From Vibrio hyugaensis (GTDB lineage: Bacteria > Pseudomonadota > Gammaproteobacteria > Enterobacterales > Vibrionaceae), in the NCBI RefSeq assembly GCF_002906655.1, contig NZ_CP025794.1, positions 2,170,001-2,234,000 on the forward strand: DNA of 64,000 bases. The letters are read 5' to 3'. Positions 56,252-64,000 of this stretch are shown here, one piece after another; the stretch's first letter is position 1, and every line of letters starts with the position of its first letter. The notes under the pieces were generated by a model. That model did not search any database. It saw only the letters and a list, made by a program, of their open reading frames with translations, and was not told the origin of the DNA. A program made the position numbers and the translations under genes.

Positions 56252-59200
56252 TTAGAATATTTCTACTACAGGTAAGTTATCGCCCATTTCTTGAACGGGA
56301 CGATCTTCATCGTAATCCAGTCCATTACCGACCGAGTAGTCATAGAGATAAAGGCTACCGGTTTCACCGTATTCACTGTATCCCCAACACTTCACGTCAT
56401 GGTTATACAAAAGGGCACACATTTGGTAACCGCCGCCAGCGATATCAACCGCATAGCGATCGGTGCCGAGGTCAACTTCAGGAGCATTCAATGGCGTTTC
56501 ACCAACGTCATCGCCCCACAGGATCTCTTGATCAAGACCCGCGGTGCCTTCGGTGCTGTCACCCCAACAGTTGAGGGTATGATCTTCAAACAGGGCACAA
56601 ATCGCGCTGTAGCCGATTACCAACGTTTTGAGTGGCGCTGAGGTTTTCACATCAATAAAGCTAAGGCTGTCGCCCATTTCGTTACCAAAGTTGCCATTGT
56701 TATCAACGTCGACCCCAGCAACCCAATCGAAACCGCCTTTGCCTTCACATTCCACATCATTCAGCGCGTATTGGTTCAATTGAGAAATCAAATTGCTGTC
56801 AAACGAGGTGGTGCATTCTCCACGCGTTCGGTAGAACTCACCGTTATCCACGGAGCCATTGTCATTTTCGTCGATGAAGTACTCGATCGTGTAGCCCTGA
56901 CCATTGTTACAGGTGTTCTCGGTAACTGACACCACGACGGGGCCGTTGCCATTACCACAGTAACTGAATTGCCAGTCTTGGCCTGCATCACCGATGTGAT
57001 CATCACTGCGAGCTTGGCCACCTTGACCGCTACCGTTGTTGCCCCAACATTTCAAACGGTTGTTATCAAACGCGACACAGGTGTTCTCGTAGCCAGCAAA
57101 AATGTCGACAGGAATACCGTCGTTGTCAAGGTCGATTGCTTGCAAGAAATCGCCCATTTCGTTGGTATCATCGCCAATGTCGTTGCCATCGGGATCGTCA
57201 TTACCGAGTGCATGATCCCCATTGTCGCCCCAGCATTTCACGCTGTTATCGGAAAGGATCGCACAGGTGTGTTGATAGCCAGCGGCCACTTTCACGGCGG
57301 TCAGTCGTACGCCAAGCGCATCGTTACCTAAATCTACGCTTGGCATGTTGTTGCCCAGTTCATCGCTGCTGTCACCAATGCTGGTGGTTTCACCATGGCC
57401 CAATCGACCACTGTTGCCTGAGCCCCAGCATTTTAAGCTGTCATCGCTTAAGATGGCGCAGGTGTGGCCTTCACCAATATCAAAGTCTTTGACGGTGAGG
57501 TTGTCACCGAGTGCAACGGCCGGAATGGCATTGCCCAGCTCCGCGGCGTCGTCACCGATGGTGTTACCGCCGTTCGCCACACGACCATTGGAGTCACTGC
57601 CCCAGCAACGCAGTTCGTTGGCGTCAGTCAGCATACAGCCGTGGTAGCCACCAATTTGCAATTTGCTGAAGACAAAGTCGCCAAGTTGTGACGATTGGAT
57701 TTGCTCGGCGAGCGTGGTGCCATCTAGCTGGCCATTACTGTTATCGTCGATACCGTAAAGCACCATAGAACCACCCAGCGCACACAGTTGAGGAATGTCC
57801 ATTCGCTCGGGTTCTGTCGTCAGGCGATTGAGGGTTTCGGTATTACATTGATTGCGACCTCCTGTCACTTCATCGTCACTCAGAATGCCATCAAGGTTGG
57901 TATCTGCGCCGAATTCAGTGCGAGTGCCACCCCAGTTGGTACAGTATGTGTCTCCCTTTTCAAGCGCTACGGTGTTCATGAGGGTTGGGTAGTTTTCATC
58001 GTCACAACGGTAGAAAATATCGGCTTCACCAAAATCAATACCAACTTCATCGCTGTCGCCTGTTGCAAACGCATAGCCGTTGTATCCCCAGCAGCGGACT
58101 AAGCTATCTTGGGTGATCATACAGGTGCCGTAATAGCTACCCGCAAGTTGTGCAGGCACAGGCTCAATCGCCAGTGAGGCGCTGGCTTGTGAGAAATTAA
58201 TCCCATCACTGGTGGCAGTGAGGGTGAATGATTCCAGCTCTTCTTTGTCGGTATCATCTAGGATCGTGAGTGGGATCGGGTACTCACGATAGCCCGCGGT
58301 CAAGTCGACGCTTTCTGGTGCGCTAAAGTCTTGATCTTTTTCAGCATCGCCAGAGGTGGTGATGAGTACGGTTTGATCGGAGCAAAGTTTGTGCTCAAAC
58401 ACCACGCTGGCACTCACGTCACCTTGGTCTTCAAAGACGCGCTGTGAAGCAAATTGAATCGATGCGCTTGGCAAGGTTTCACCATTATCGGTGATGTTGG
58501 CAAAGGCACTGTAGTTGCCTTCATCGCTATTTACTTGCAGCAGCAGCATTTCGTCACATTCATAGGTGGCGTCACTGATCAAAGGAATGCGAATTTCTTT
58601 GCTGGTTTCCCCTGGTGTGAACGTCAGTGTGCCTGCCATAGCTTCGAAGTCTTCGTTGGCGGTAGCTGTGATACTGACGGTGCCGTAGGTGAAGTCGAGC
58701 GCATTGTCTTGAGCTTCTGACAATGAAAGAGTAAAGACAATATCATCATCGTTTTCATTCACGTTTGAGCCAAGTACACTTACTTCTAGTGGGTGGAAAT
58801 CCTCGCCATTACACAGGTATTCACTTGATTGGATTTCATCGCTGTCGAGCACATCATTCCGGTTGAGATCCAGCCCTACATCGATTTTTGAACCGCCGTT
58901 GGCGCAGTTTGCGCCCGCCAATTCAGGGGTTATCTCAATTAAAGAGTTAATCCCGTCTTGACCATTGCTGCCATCGGCACCATCATTTCCGTCTGCTCCG
59001 TCTGCTCCGTCTGCTCCGTCTGCTCCGTCTGCTCCGTCTGCTCCGTCTGCTCCGTCTGCTCCGTCTGCTCCGTCGCTCCCATCCGCACTGTTTGAACCAT
59101 TACAAATATAACGTTGATTGGTGATCTCACTGTCATCAAGTTGCTGGTTGCGATCGGTATCGAGACCGCTATTGATGATGGTGCCGCCCGTCGCACAGTC

Positions 59201-59680
59201 TGCACCGCTTGGCTCGTCGGTCAGTTTGATTAGCGAGAAGTAACCGGCGTTGTTGGCAAAAGTCGCGCTGTCATTACACAAATAGAATTGATACAGCGTT
59301 TCTTCTTCATTCAATTGACCATCGGCGTCATAATCAAAGCCAGTATCAATACGCTGACCACCGGTGACACATTGGCCGGCTTCCGCTTCCGCATGAGTTT
59401 GGAACAACGCGTTGATGGTTTGATTGTTGTCACTTTTATTACAGATCACCTGTTGGTCGGTCATTTCCTGATCACTGAGTTGACCGTCGCCATTGCTGTC
59501 GAAGCCTGTGAAAAATTGCTGACCACCGTAGAGGCAGGCCGCACCAGTAGCTATTTGTGTTGATTGGAAAAGAAAGGCGTTGGCGACATCGGAATTATTG
59601 GCCGCGTCGACGGGATTGCTGTCTCCACCACAGCCGGCCAGTACCAGAATGGGTACGGAGTAAAGCGCAAATTTTATCAT
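56252..59680 (-). CDS. Large lipoprotein: DUF7151 repeats, collagen-like Gly-Ala-Asp tract, Calx-beta, RCC1 propeller
   Basis: About 1,142 residues. The signal MIKFALYSVPILVLAGC ends in a lipobox (Cys17). I chose the ATG at 59680 because AAGGA lies six bases upstream; ATGs at 59683 and 59695 are alternatives. Three repeats of about 50 residues, each with a GG-x-x-I-x-x-G-x-D pattern and a closing C-N pair (DUF7151-like, calcium-type DxNxDG loops), come first. A nine-fold Gly-Ala-Asp tract (about residues 204-230), a fourth such repeat, two Calx-beta-like segments (about 295-500) and seven RCC1-like blades with a CWG core follow. Two blades are separated by further DUF7151-like inserts. Probably a surface or periplasmic adhesive/binding protein; its partner is unknown. 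Divergent from a LysR gene. Confidence 0.85.
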   Translation of the reverse strand: MIKFALYSVPILVLAGCGGDSNPVDAANNSDVANAFLFQSTQIATGAACLYGGQQFFTGFDSNGDGQLSDQEMTDQQVICNKSDNNQTINALFQTHAEAEAGQCVTGGQRIDTGFDYDADGQLNEEETLYQFYLCNDSATFANNAGYFSLIKLTDEPSGADCATGGTIINSGLDTDRNQQLDDSEITNQRYICNGSNSADGSDGADGADGADGADGADGADGADGADGADGNDGADGSNGQDGINSLIEITPELAGANCANGGSKIDVGLDLNRNDVLDSDEIQSSEYLCNGEDFHPLEVSVLGSNVNENDDDIVFTLSLSEAQDNALDFTYGTVSITATANEDFEAMAGTLTFTPGETSKEIRIPLISDATYECDEMLLLQVNSDEGNYSAFANITDNGETLPSASIQFASQRVFEDQGDVSASVVFEHKLCSDQTVLITTSGDAEKDQDFSAPESVDLTAGYREYPIPLTILDDTDKEELESFTLTATSDGINFSQASASLAIEPVPAQLAGSYYGTCMITQDSLVRCWGYNGYAFATGDSDEVGIDFGEADIFYRCDDENYPTLMNTVALEKGDTYCTNWGGTRTEFGADTNLDGILSDDEVTGGRNQCNTETLNRLTTEPERMDIPQLCALGGSMVLYGIDDNSNGQLDGTTLAEQIQSSQLGDFVFSKLQIGGYHGCMLTDANELRCWGSDSNGRVANGGNTIGDDAAELGNAIPAVALGDNLTVKDFDIGEGHTCAILSDDSLKCWGSGNSGRLGHGETTSIGDSSDELGNNMPSVDLGNDALGVRLTAVKVAAGYQHTCAILSDNSVKCWGDNGDHALGNDDPDGNDIGDDTNEMGDFLQAIDLDNDGIPVDIFAGYENTCVAFDNNRLKCWGNNGSGQGGQARSDDHIGDAGQDWQFSYCGNGNGPVVVSVTENTCNNGQGYTIEYFIDENDNGSVDNGEFYRTRGECTTSFDSNLISQLNQYALNDVECEGKGGFDWVAGVDVDNNGNFGNEMGDSLSFIDVKTSAPLKTLVIGYSAICALFEDHTLNCWGDSTEGTAGLDQEILWGDDVGETPLNAPEVDLGTDRYAVDIAGGGYQMCALLYNHDVKCWGYSEYGETGSLYLYDYSVGNGLDYDEDRPVQEMGDNLPVVEIF
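58991..59071 (-). repeat. Nine-copy 9-bp tandem repeat (VNTR)
   Basis: Nine perfect copies of GTCTGCTCC (plus strand) in tandem encode the Gly-Ala-Asp tract of the lipoprotein. The unit is a multiple of three, so copy-number change lengthens the protein without breaking the frame. Confidence 0.95.
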
Positions 59681-59902
59681 CATGCATCCTTGCATCGTAT
59701 GTTTATGTGAATTTATTTTATAAAATCATTTAGTTAGCGTTTGTTGTTTCTGATGTGTTAAATATTAACAAGGCCTGACGCCGATGCTCAAGGGGACTTT
59801 AATGCCTGTCTTACTTTTGAGATGAATGTGTTTAGTAAGTTAGTGTGGTTTCAATGTTCATATTGTGTGAGCATTGTAGTTGAAAGTAGAGTGGGGCAAA
59901 TC

Positions 59903-60844
59903 GTGGAATTAGAAGACATCTATCGTCGAGATCTTAACTTATTGGTCGCGCTTCGCGTGCTAATTGAAGAGAGCAGCGTCAGCAAAGCAGCAACGCGTCT
60001 GAATTTAAGCCAATCGGCTATGAGCCGCGTACTCGGTCGATTACGTGATTTGCTCGGCGATCCGTTGTTTACACGCCAAGGTCAGCACTTAATACCGACG
60101 CAAAAGGCGTTAGAAATCGATCGCTCTTTGGGGGACCCTCTGGAGTCACTGCGCCAATTACTTTCTCCACGAGAGTTTGACCCGCGTAGCTGTGATCAAA
60201 CTTTTAATATTGCCACGACGGATTATGCGATGCAGACCATTCTGCCTTTCGCATTACCACGTATCTATCAAGAAGCGCCGAATGTATCGTTTAACTTTTT
60301 GCCGCTGCAACACGATCGTTTGTCTGATCAGTTAACTTATGAAGGCGCGGACTTAGCGATTTGTCGCCCTACGGGGCCGGTTGAACCATTACGTAGTGAA
60401 GTGTTAGGGCGAGTCGGTGTGCTGTGTATGCTCTCTAAGCAACACCCTTTGGCGAATGAAGAGATGAGCTTAGACGATTACTTAAGTTACCCACATGCAA
60501 TGATTGCGATCAGTGATGGGGTAAAAGCGTTGATTGAACAAGCCTTAATGGAAAAGCCAAAACGTAAAATGGTGCTTCGTGCTTATCATCTGGAAGCCGC
60601 GCTGGCGATCGTTGATACGTTACCCATCATCATTACGGTACCTGCGGATTTAGCTTACTTGGTTGCCGATCGTTATGATTTGGTGGTGAAGCCATTACCA
60701 TTCCAATTCACGCCGTTTGAGTACTCAATGATTTGGCATGCTCGCTGTGAGCACTCGCCCGCTCAAGAGTGGTTGCGTGCAGTGGTTCGTGAAGAGTGTA
60801 GCCGGCTTATTGCCAAACGAATTGAAGACATGGGGTTGGGTTGA
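59903..60844 (+). CDS. LysR-family regulator (LeuO/NodD type)
   Basis: A 313-residue regulator. I chose GTG at 59903 (GGGG seven bases upstream), which gives the start ELEDIYRRDLNLLVALRVLI; the frame is open upstream to 59822. The winged helix contains SVSKAATRLNLSQSAMSRVLGRLR. The effector domain follows from about residue 90. It lies between the divergent repeat lipoprotein and the downstream tsdBA-like pair (70-nt gap), either of which may be its target. The effector is unknown. Confidence 0.88.
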   Translation: MELEDIYRRDLNLLVALRVLIEESSVSKAATRLNLSQSAMSRVLGRLRDLLGDPLFTRQGQHLIPTQKALEIDRSLGDPLESLRQLLSPREFDPRSCDQTFNIATTDYAMQTILPFALPRIYQEAPNVSFNFLPLQHDRLSDQLTYEGADLAICRPTGPVEPLRSEVLGRVGVLCMLSKQHPLANEEMSLDDYLSYPHAMIAISDGVKALIEQALMEKPKRKMVLRAYHLEAALAIVDTLPIIITVPADLAYLVADRYDLVVKPLPFQFTPFEYSMIWHARCEHSPAQEWLRAVVREECSRLIAKRIEDMGLG

Positions 60845-60869
60845 TTTGATTGAATAATTGCGAACTTGT

Positions 60870-60906
60870 CCTAGTGTTTTAATTACAACCATAATAAAAC
60901 ACTAGG
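60870..60906 (+). promoter_or_regulatory. Perfect inverted repeat over the tsdB ribosome-binding site
   Basis: CCTAGTGTTTTA (60870-60881) and TAAAACACTAGG (60895-60906) are perfectly complementary 12-mers with a 13-nt loop. The right arm ends inside AGGAAG, the Shine-Dalgarno of tsdB (ATG at 60914). It could be an operator or an RNA hairpin that hides the site. Confidence 0.6.
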
Positions 60907-60913
60907 AAGTTCT

Positions 60914-61541
60914 ATGAGCAAGCAACGCCACGGAAGCGCAGTGCTTTCGATGTCATTTTTGTCGCTCGGTTTATCTTTTTCTGTTGTTGCAGAGCAATCT
61001 GTAGTGGAAGTTTGTGCCGATTGCCATGGGCAAGATGGACAAGCGAGAGAAAACACCATCCCCAACCTATGGGGGTTATCGGAATCTTATCTAACAAGCC
61101 AAGTTAAAGCGTTTCGCGAACAAAAACGCACCAGCACCTTCATGCAACCAATCGTGCATGACCTCACTGATGAACAAATCAAACAAGCCGTCGCTCACTA
61201 TGTAGCTCAGCCTGACGCTAAAACATTCACCATTAAATGGCGTGGTGAAACGTGGCCGGGAGATATATCTCTGGGAGAACAAATCGCATACAGCGGTAAA
61301 TGGCAAGATAACGTACCTGCTTGCGTGAGTTGCCACGGCCCGAGCGGCGTAGGCGTTGACCCTTCCTTTCCTCGACTTGCTGGGCAAAATGCGGATTATC
61401 TAAAAAAAACAGTTGATGGCTTGGAAGCAAGACAAGCGTCCACCGGGTGTGCTGGGCTCTATGGTGTCGATATCTAAGGCGCTCAGTGACGAAGAAATTG
61501 CTGCGGTATCGGATTACTTCGCTAACCTAGGGGAGCAATGA
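60914..61541 (+). pseudogene. tsdB: Diheme cytochrome c (TsdB-like), frameshifted
   Basis: A periplasmic c4-type diheme cytochrome, in TsdBA systems the electron partner of TsdA. A signal peptide ends near residue 26. Heme motifs are CADCH (residues 34-38) and CVSCH (137-141), and Met77 in FMQPIVHDLTDEQ is the likely first-heme ligand. At an A8 run (61402-61409) the frame slips: as read, translation stops at 61477 after 187 residues. With seven A the frame continues through QLMAWKQDKRPPG and SMVSISKALSDEEI to TGA 61539-61541 (208 residues), restoring the expected second Met ligand. The cause may be a mutation, slippage during expression, or a sequencing error. Confidence 0.8.
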
Positions 61542-61543
61542 TT

Positions 61544-62464
61544 ATGAATCGATACATTTTGTACATTGTTCTGCTTGCTCCTATGGTGATGGCTGAAGAC
61601 GCCTACACTGAACTGCATGAGATAGGTTCGATGCGTGATCTTAAAGATAACGAAACGCATCATCAGCCTCAAGATTGGCAAAGTTTACCAGAGGGAGAGT
61701 TAGGCGAATCCATCAAACGTGGTTATTCGTTGTTTATGAACACGCAGCAGCTGCACAAGTCAGGTAAAGTGAACAACGGCATGAACTGCACTAACTGCCA
61801 CATTGGTGGTGGTCAGGTAGCCGATGCCGCGCCAATGTGGGCTGCGTATGTTTCTTACCCCGCGTATCGTGGTAAGAATAAACGCGTGAATACCTTTGGA
61901 GATCGTCTGCAAGGCTGCTTTCTTTATTCTATGAATGCGAAAGATGGCAAACCACCAGAGGTATTGAGCCAAGAGATCAAAGACCTCAACGCCTATTCCT
62001 ATTGGGTGTCGTTTGGGGGGGTGGTAGATAACAACCTACCCGGACGTGGATTTGCGAATATTGATAAACCAAAGCAAGAACCTGATTTCGCTCGTGGGGA
62101 AGAGGTTTATCAAAAGCAATGTGCGGTTTGCCATGCAGAAAATGGGCAGGGACGACAAGTTGCTGAGCGTTACGTGTTCCCGCCATTATGGGGCAAAGAC
62201 AGCTACAACTGGGGGGCAGGGATGCATCGTATCAACACGGCAGCGGCTTTCATTAAAGCCAATATGCCGCTTGGGCAGGGCTATAGTTTAAGTGATCAAG
62301 ATGCTTGGGATGTGGCGCTGTACATTAACAGCCATGAGCGTCCACAGGAGCCAAGGTTTAAGGGGAATGTCGAGCAGACCAAAGAAGCATTCCATCAGCA
62401 CAACGGAACCTATGGTCTGCCAAGTCCGCTCGATAAGCACATCCTTGGCTCTCAAGCGTATTAA
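61544..62464 (+). CDS. tsdA: Diheme thiosulfate dehydrogenase / tetrathionate reductase (TsdA-like)
   Basis: A 306-residue periplasmic diheme cytochrome c that interconverts thiosulfate and tetrathionate. A signal peptide ends near residue 18 (MVMAE). Heme motifs are CTNCH (residues 82-86) and CAVCH (193-197). Cys125 in LQGCFLYSMN, 43 residues after the first heme cysteine, fits the unusual thiolate heme ligand of TsdA (RxxxCFxxSMN-type context). I chose ATG 61544 because GGGGAG lies eight bases upstream; ATG 61538 overlaps the tsdB stop and is also possible. It follows the TsdB-like gene directly, as in known tsdBA operons. The physiological direction cannot be read from sequence. Confidence 0.85.
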   Translation: MNRYILYIVLLAPMVMAEDAYTELHEIGSMRDLKDNETHHQPQDWQSLPEGELGESIKRGYSLFMNTQQLHKSGKVNNGMNCTNCHIGGGQVADAAPMWAAYVSYPAYRGKNKRVNTFGDRLQGCFLYSMNAKDGKPPEVLSQEIKDLNAYSYWVSFGGVVDNNLPGRGFANIDKPKQEPDFARGEEVYQKQCAVCHAENGQGRQVAERYVFPPLWGKDSYNWGAGMHRINTAAAFIKANMPLGQGYSLSDQDAWDVALYINSHERPQEPRFKGNVEQTKEAFHQHNGTYGLPSPLDKHILGSQAY

Positions 62465-62483
62465 CTCAAACGCAATACAGCAA

Positions 62484-62510
62484 AAAGCCGGCAATGAACC
62501 GGCTTTGTTT
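62484..62510. terminator. Bidirectional terminator, tsdA / acuI
   Basis: An AAAGCCGG / CCGGCTTT stem with a 7-nt loop and A/T tracts lies between convergent genes. Confidence 0.85.
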
Positions 62511-62531
62511 ATTCTATCGAGTTGCTAACGC

Positions 62532-63512
62532 TTATAGCTTGATAACCACACGACCCGTTACTTGGCCGTTCGTGATGTCTTCTGCGTATTTTGGCGCTTC
62601 AGCTAGTTCTACTTCAGTACAAGCTTGTTCGAAGTAGCTGTCTGGTAGTAGCTCTACCAATTTTTCCCATGCTGCTGTACGTTTTTCAAATGGGCATGAA
62701 ACAGAATCCACACCTTGTAGACGAACGTTACGTAGGATGAACGGCATCACTGTCGTTGGTAGATCGAAACCACCTGCAAGACCACAAGCCGCGACTGCGC
62801 TGTTGTAATCCATTTGCGCCAACACTTTTGCTAGTACTTTGCTACCTACGGTATCAACGGCACCTGCCCATACTTGTTTTTCGAGTGGGCGAGCTGGCTC
62901 TTCAAATTCAACACGGTCGATGATGCGGCTAGCACCTAACTTTTCTAGTAGCGGGCCATTTTGTTCAACACGACCAGTTACGGCCGCAACTTTGTAACCA
63001 AGCTGAGCTAGAAGCGTTACTGCTACTGAGCCTACACCGCCGCTTGCGCCTGTCACTAGGATTTCTCCTGCTTCAGGTTTGATGCCCGCATCCAATAGAG
63101 CCTGAACACATAACATGCCAGTGAAGCCTGCAGTACCCACCATCATTGCTTTCTTGCTGTCTAGACCTTTTGGTAATGGCACTAGCCAATCCGCTTTTAG
63201 ACGAGCACGTTGAGACATGCCGCCCCAATGGTTTTCACCTACGCCCCAACCAGTAAGGACAACTTTGTCACCTGCTTGGTAGCGGCCGTCTTCTGAGCTT
63301 ACTACCGTGCCTGCTAGGTCAATACCCGGCACCATCGGGAAGTTACGGATGATTTTACCTTTACCTGTGATCGCAAGGCCGTCTTTGTAGTTCAACGATG
63401 AGTAATCAACGTCAATCAGAACGTCGCCTTCAGGCAATTGTGTTTCATCGATTTGCTCGATGCTAGCGATAGTACGTTTGTCTTCTTGATTTAGAACTAG
63501 AGCATTAAACAT
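62532..63512 (-). CDS. acuI: Acrylyl-CoA reductase (NADPH) / YhdH-type oxidoreductase
   Basis: A 326-residue zinc-free MDR oxidoreductase. The NADPH fold carries TGASGGVGSVAVTLLAQLG (about residues 150-168), and the N-terminal part has DVDYSSLNYKDGLAITGKG. The AcuI/YhdH family reduces acryloyl-CoA to propionyl-CoA, removing a toxic intermediate of DMSP and propionate metabolism. I chose ATG 63512, with GGAGAA eight bases upstream, over the longer open frame to 63560. Confidence 0.9.
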   Translation of the reverse strand: MFNALVLNQEDKRTIASIEQIDETQLPEGDVLIDVDYSSLNYKDGLAITGKGKIIRNFPMVPGIDLAGTVVSSEDGRYQAGDKVVLTGWGVGENHWGGMSQRARLKADWLVPLPKGLDSKKAMMVGTAGFTGMLCVQALLDAGIKPEAGEILVTGASGGVGSVAVTLLAQLGYKVAAVTGRVEQNGPLLEKLGASRIIDRVEFEEPARPLEKQVWAGAVDTVGSKVLAKVLAQMDYNSAVAACGLAGGFDLPTTVMPFILRNVRLQGVDSVSCPFEKRTAAWEKLVELLPDSYFEQACTEVELAEAPKYAEDITNGQVTGRVVIKL

Positions 63513-63667
63513 AAGGTTCTCCGATTGTGCGGTAGCGTGACTCTGGGTCACATGCAGCAAGATATCAACTGGTGCTAAGTGTATGTCTTCTTTGTCTATG
63601 AATAAAATGAAACTTGAGCATTTAATGTATGCTTTTTATGCATGTGAGCAATGTTTGGCGCAAAACA

Positions 63668-63692
63668 AAGGGCGACATCAGATGCCGCCCTT
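63668..63692 (-). terminator. Hairpin downstream of fadA
   Basis: AAGGGCG / CGCCCTT arms with inner CAT/ATG lie 87 nt past the fadA stop; A-rich sequence follows on the left, which is U-rich on the minus strand. Confidence 0.55.
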
Positions 63693-63778
63693 AAGTGTAA
63701 TACTAAAAATTTTCAGTATTGGTTCATTTGTTCGTGATTGTTGGGCTGATCACTACGACTTAGCGATTCTCAAGCAAT

Positions 63779-64000
<222 letters not shown>

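Noticed and set aside
55906..56574. 222-codon plus-strand frame across the terminator and the 3' end of the lipoprotein gene
   Set aside because: It crosses two hairpin terminators and lies antisense to the lipoprotein; low-complexity basic sequence with no start signal.
58991..59071. Possible CRISPR array because of short repeated units
   Set aside because: The units are contiguous 9-mers without spacers and lie in frame inside a coding sequence; it is a VNTR.

Overview
The window is the replication-origin region of the large chromosome (chromosome 1) of a Vibrio. The evidence is the order mnmG - oriC - mioC - mnmE - yidC - yidD - rnpA - rpmH - amino-acid ABC operon - dnaA - dnaN - recF - gyrB, the neighbouring rsmG-parA-parB-atp cluster, and glyQ next to a TMEM165-family manganese exporter. 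Protein similarity recalled from memory suggests the Harveyi clade (V. parahaemolyticus / V. alginolyticus / V. campbellii relatives). The species cannot be fixed from sequence reading alone.

Layout. 1-5 kb: the end of srkA, dsbA, a YihG-type acyltransferase, a DUF2860 outer-membrane protein and comM. 5.2-11.9 kb: the isoleucine/valine operon ilvGMEDA, with a leader peptide and attenuator. 11.9-17.6 kb: a membrane GGDEF protein, punR/punC (purine transport and its LysR regulator), and a PheC-like binding protein divergent from an amino-acid ABC permease broken by a 1-nt frameshift. 17.7-26.2 kb: glmU and the nine-gene F-ATPase operon atpIBEFHAGDC. 26.3-30.6 kb: parB, parA, rsmG, mnmG. 30.6-31.0 kb: oriC, with GATC-rich 13-mers and several DnaA boxes. 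31.0-37.9 kb: mioC, mnmE, yidC-yidD-rnpA-rpmH and a polar amino-acid ABC transporter. 38.1-44.5 kb: dnaA (with its DnaA-box control region), dnaN, recF, gyrB. 44.5-49.1 kb: a heat-shock gene (ibpA) with a sigma-32 promoter and a ROSE-type RNA thermometer, avtA, and a lipoprotein alpha-amylase. 49.3-53.7 kb: glyS, glyQ, a yybP-ykoY (Mn2+) riboswitch with the exporter mneA, and a small membrane protein. 53.75-55.4 kb: an IS1182-type insertion sequence. 55.4-64 kb: tusA, a small membrane protein, a 1.1-kaa RCC1/collagen-like lipoprotein with a 9-bp VNTR, a LysR regulator, a tsdBA-like thiosulfate/tetrathionate cytochrome pair whose tsdB is frameshifted, acuI, and the 3' end of fadA.

Most of the window is conserved core. 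The parts that deserve attention are: the IS sitting exactly between two copies of a palindromic terminator; the frameshifted tsdB with a strong hairpin over its ribosome-binding site; the frameshifted ABC permease; an ilv leader reading frame that runs through its own attenuator; the long ibpA leader; a near-consensus parS inside recF; and the repeat-rich lipoprotein. Both frameshifts lie in homopolymers (C5 and A8), so sequencing error must be excluded first.
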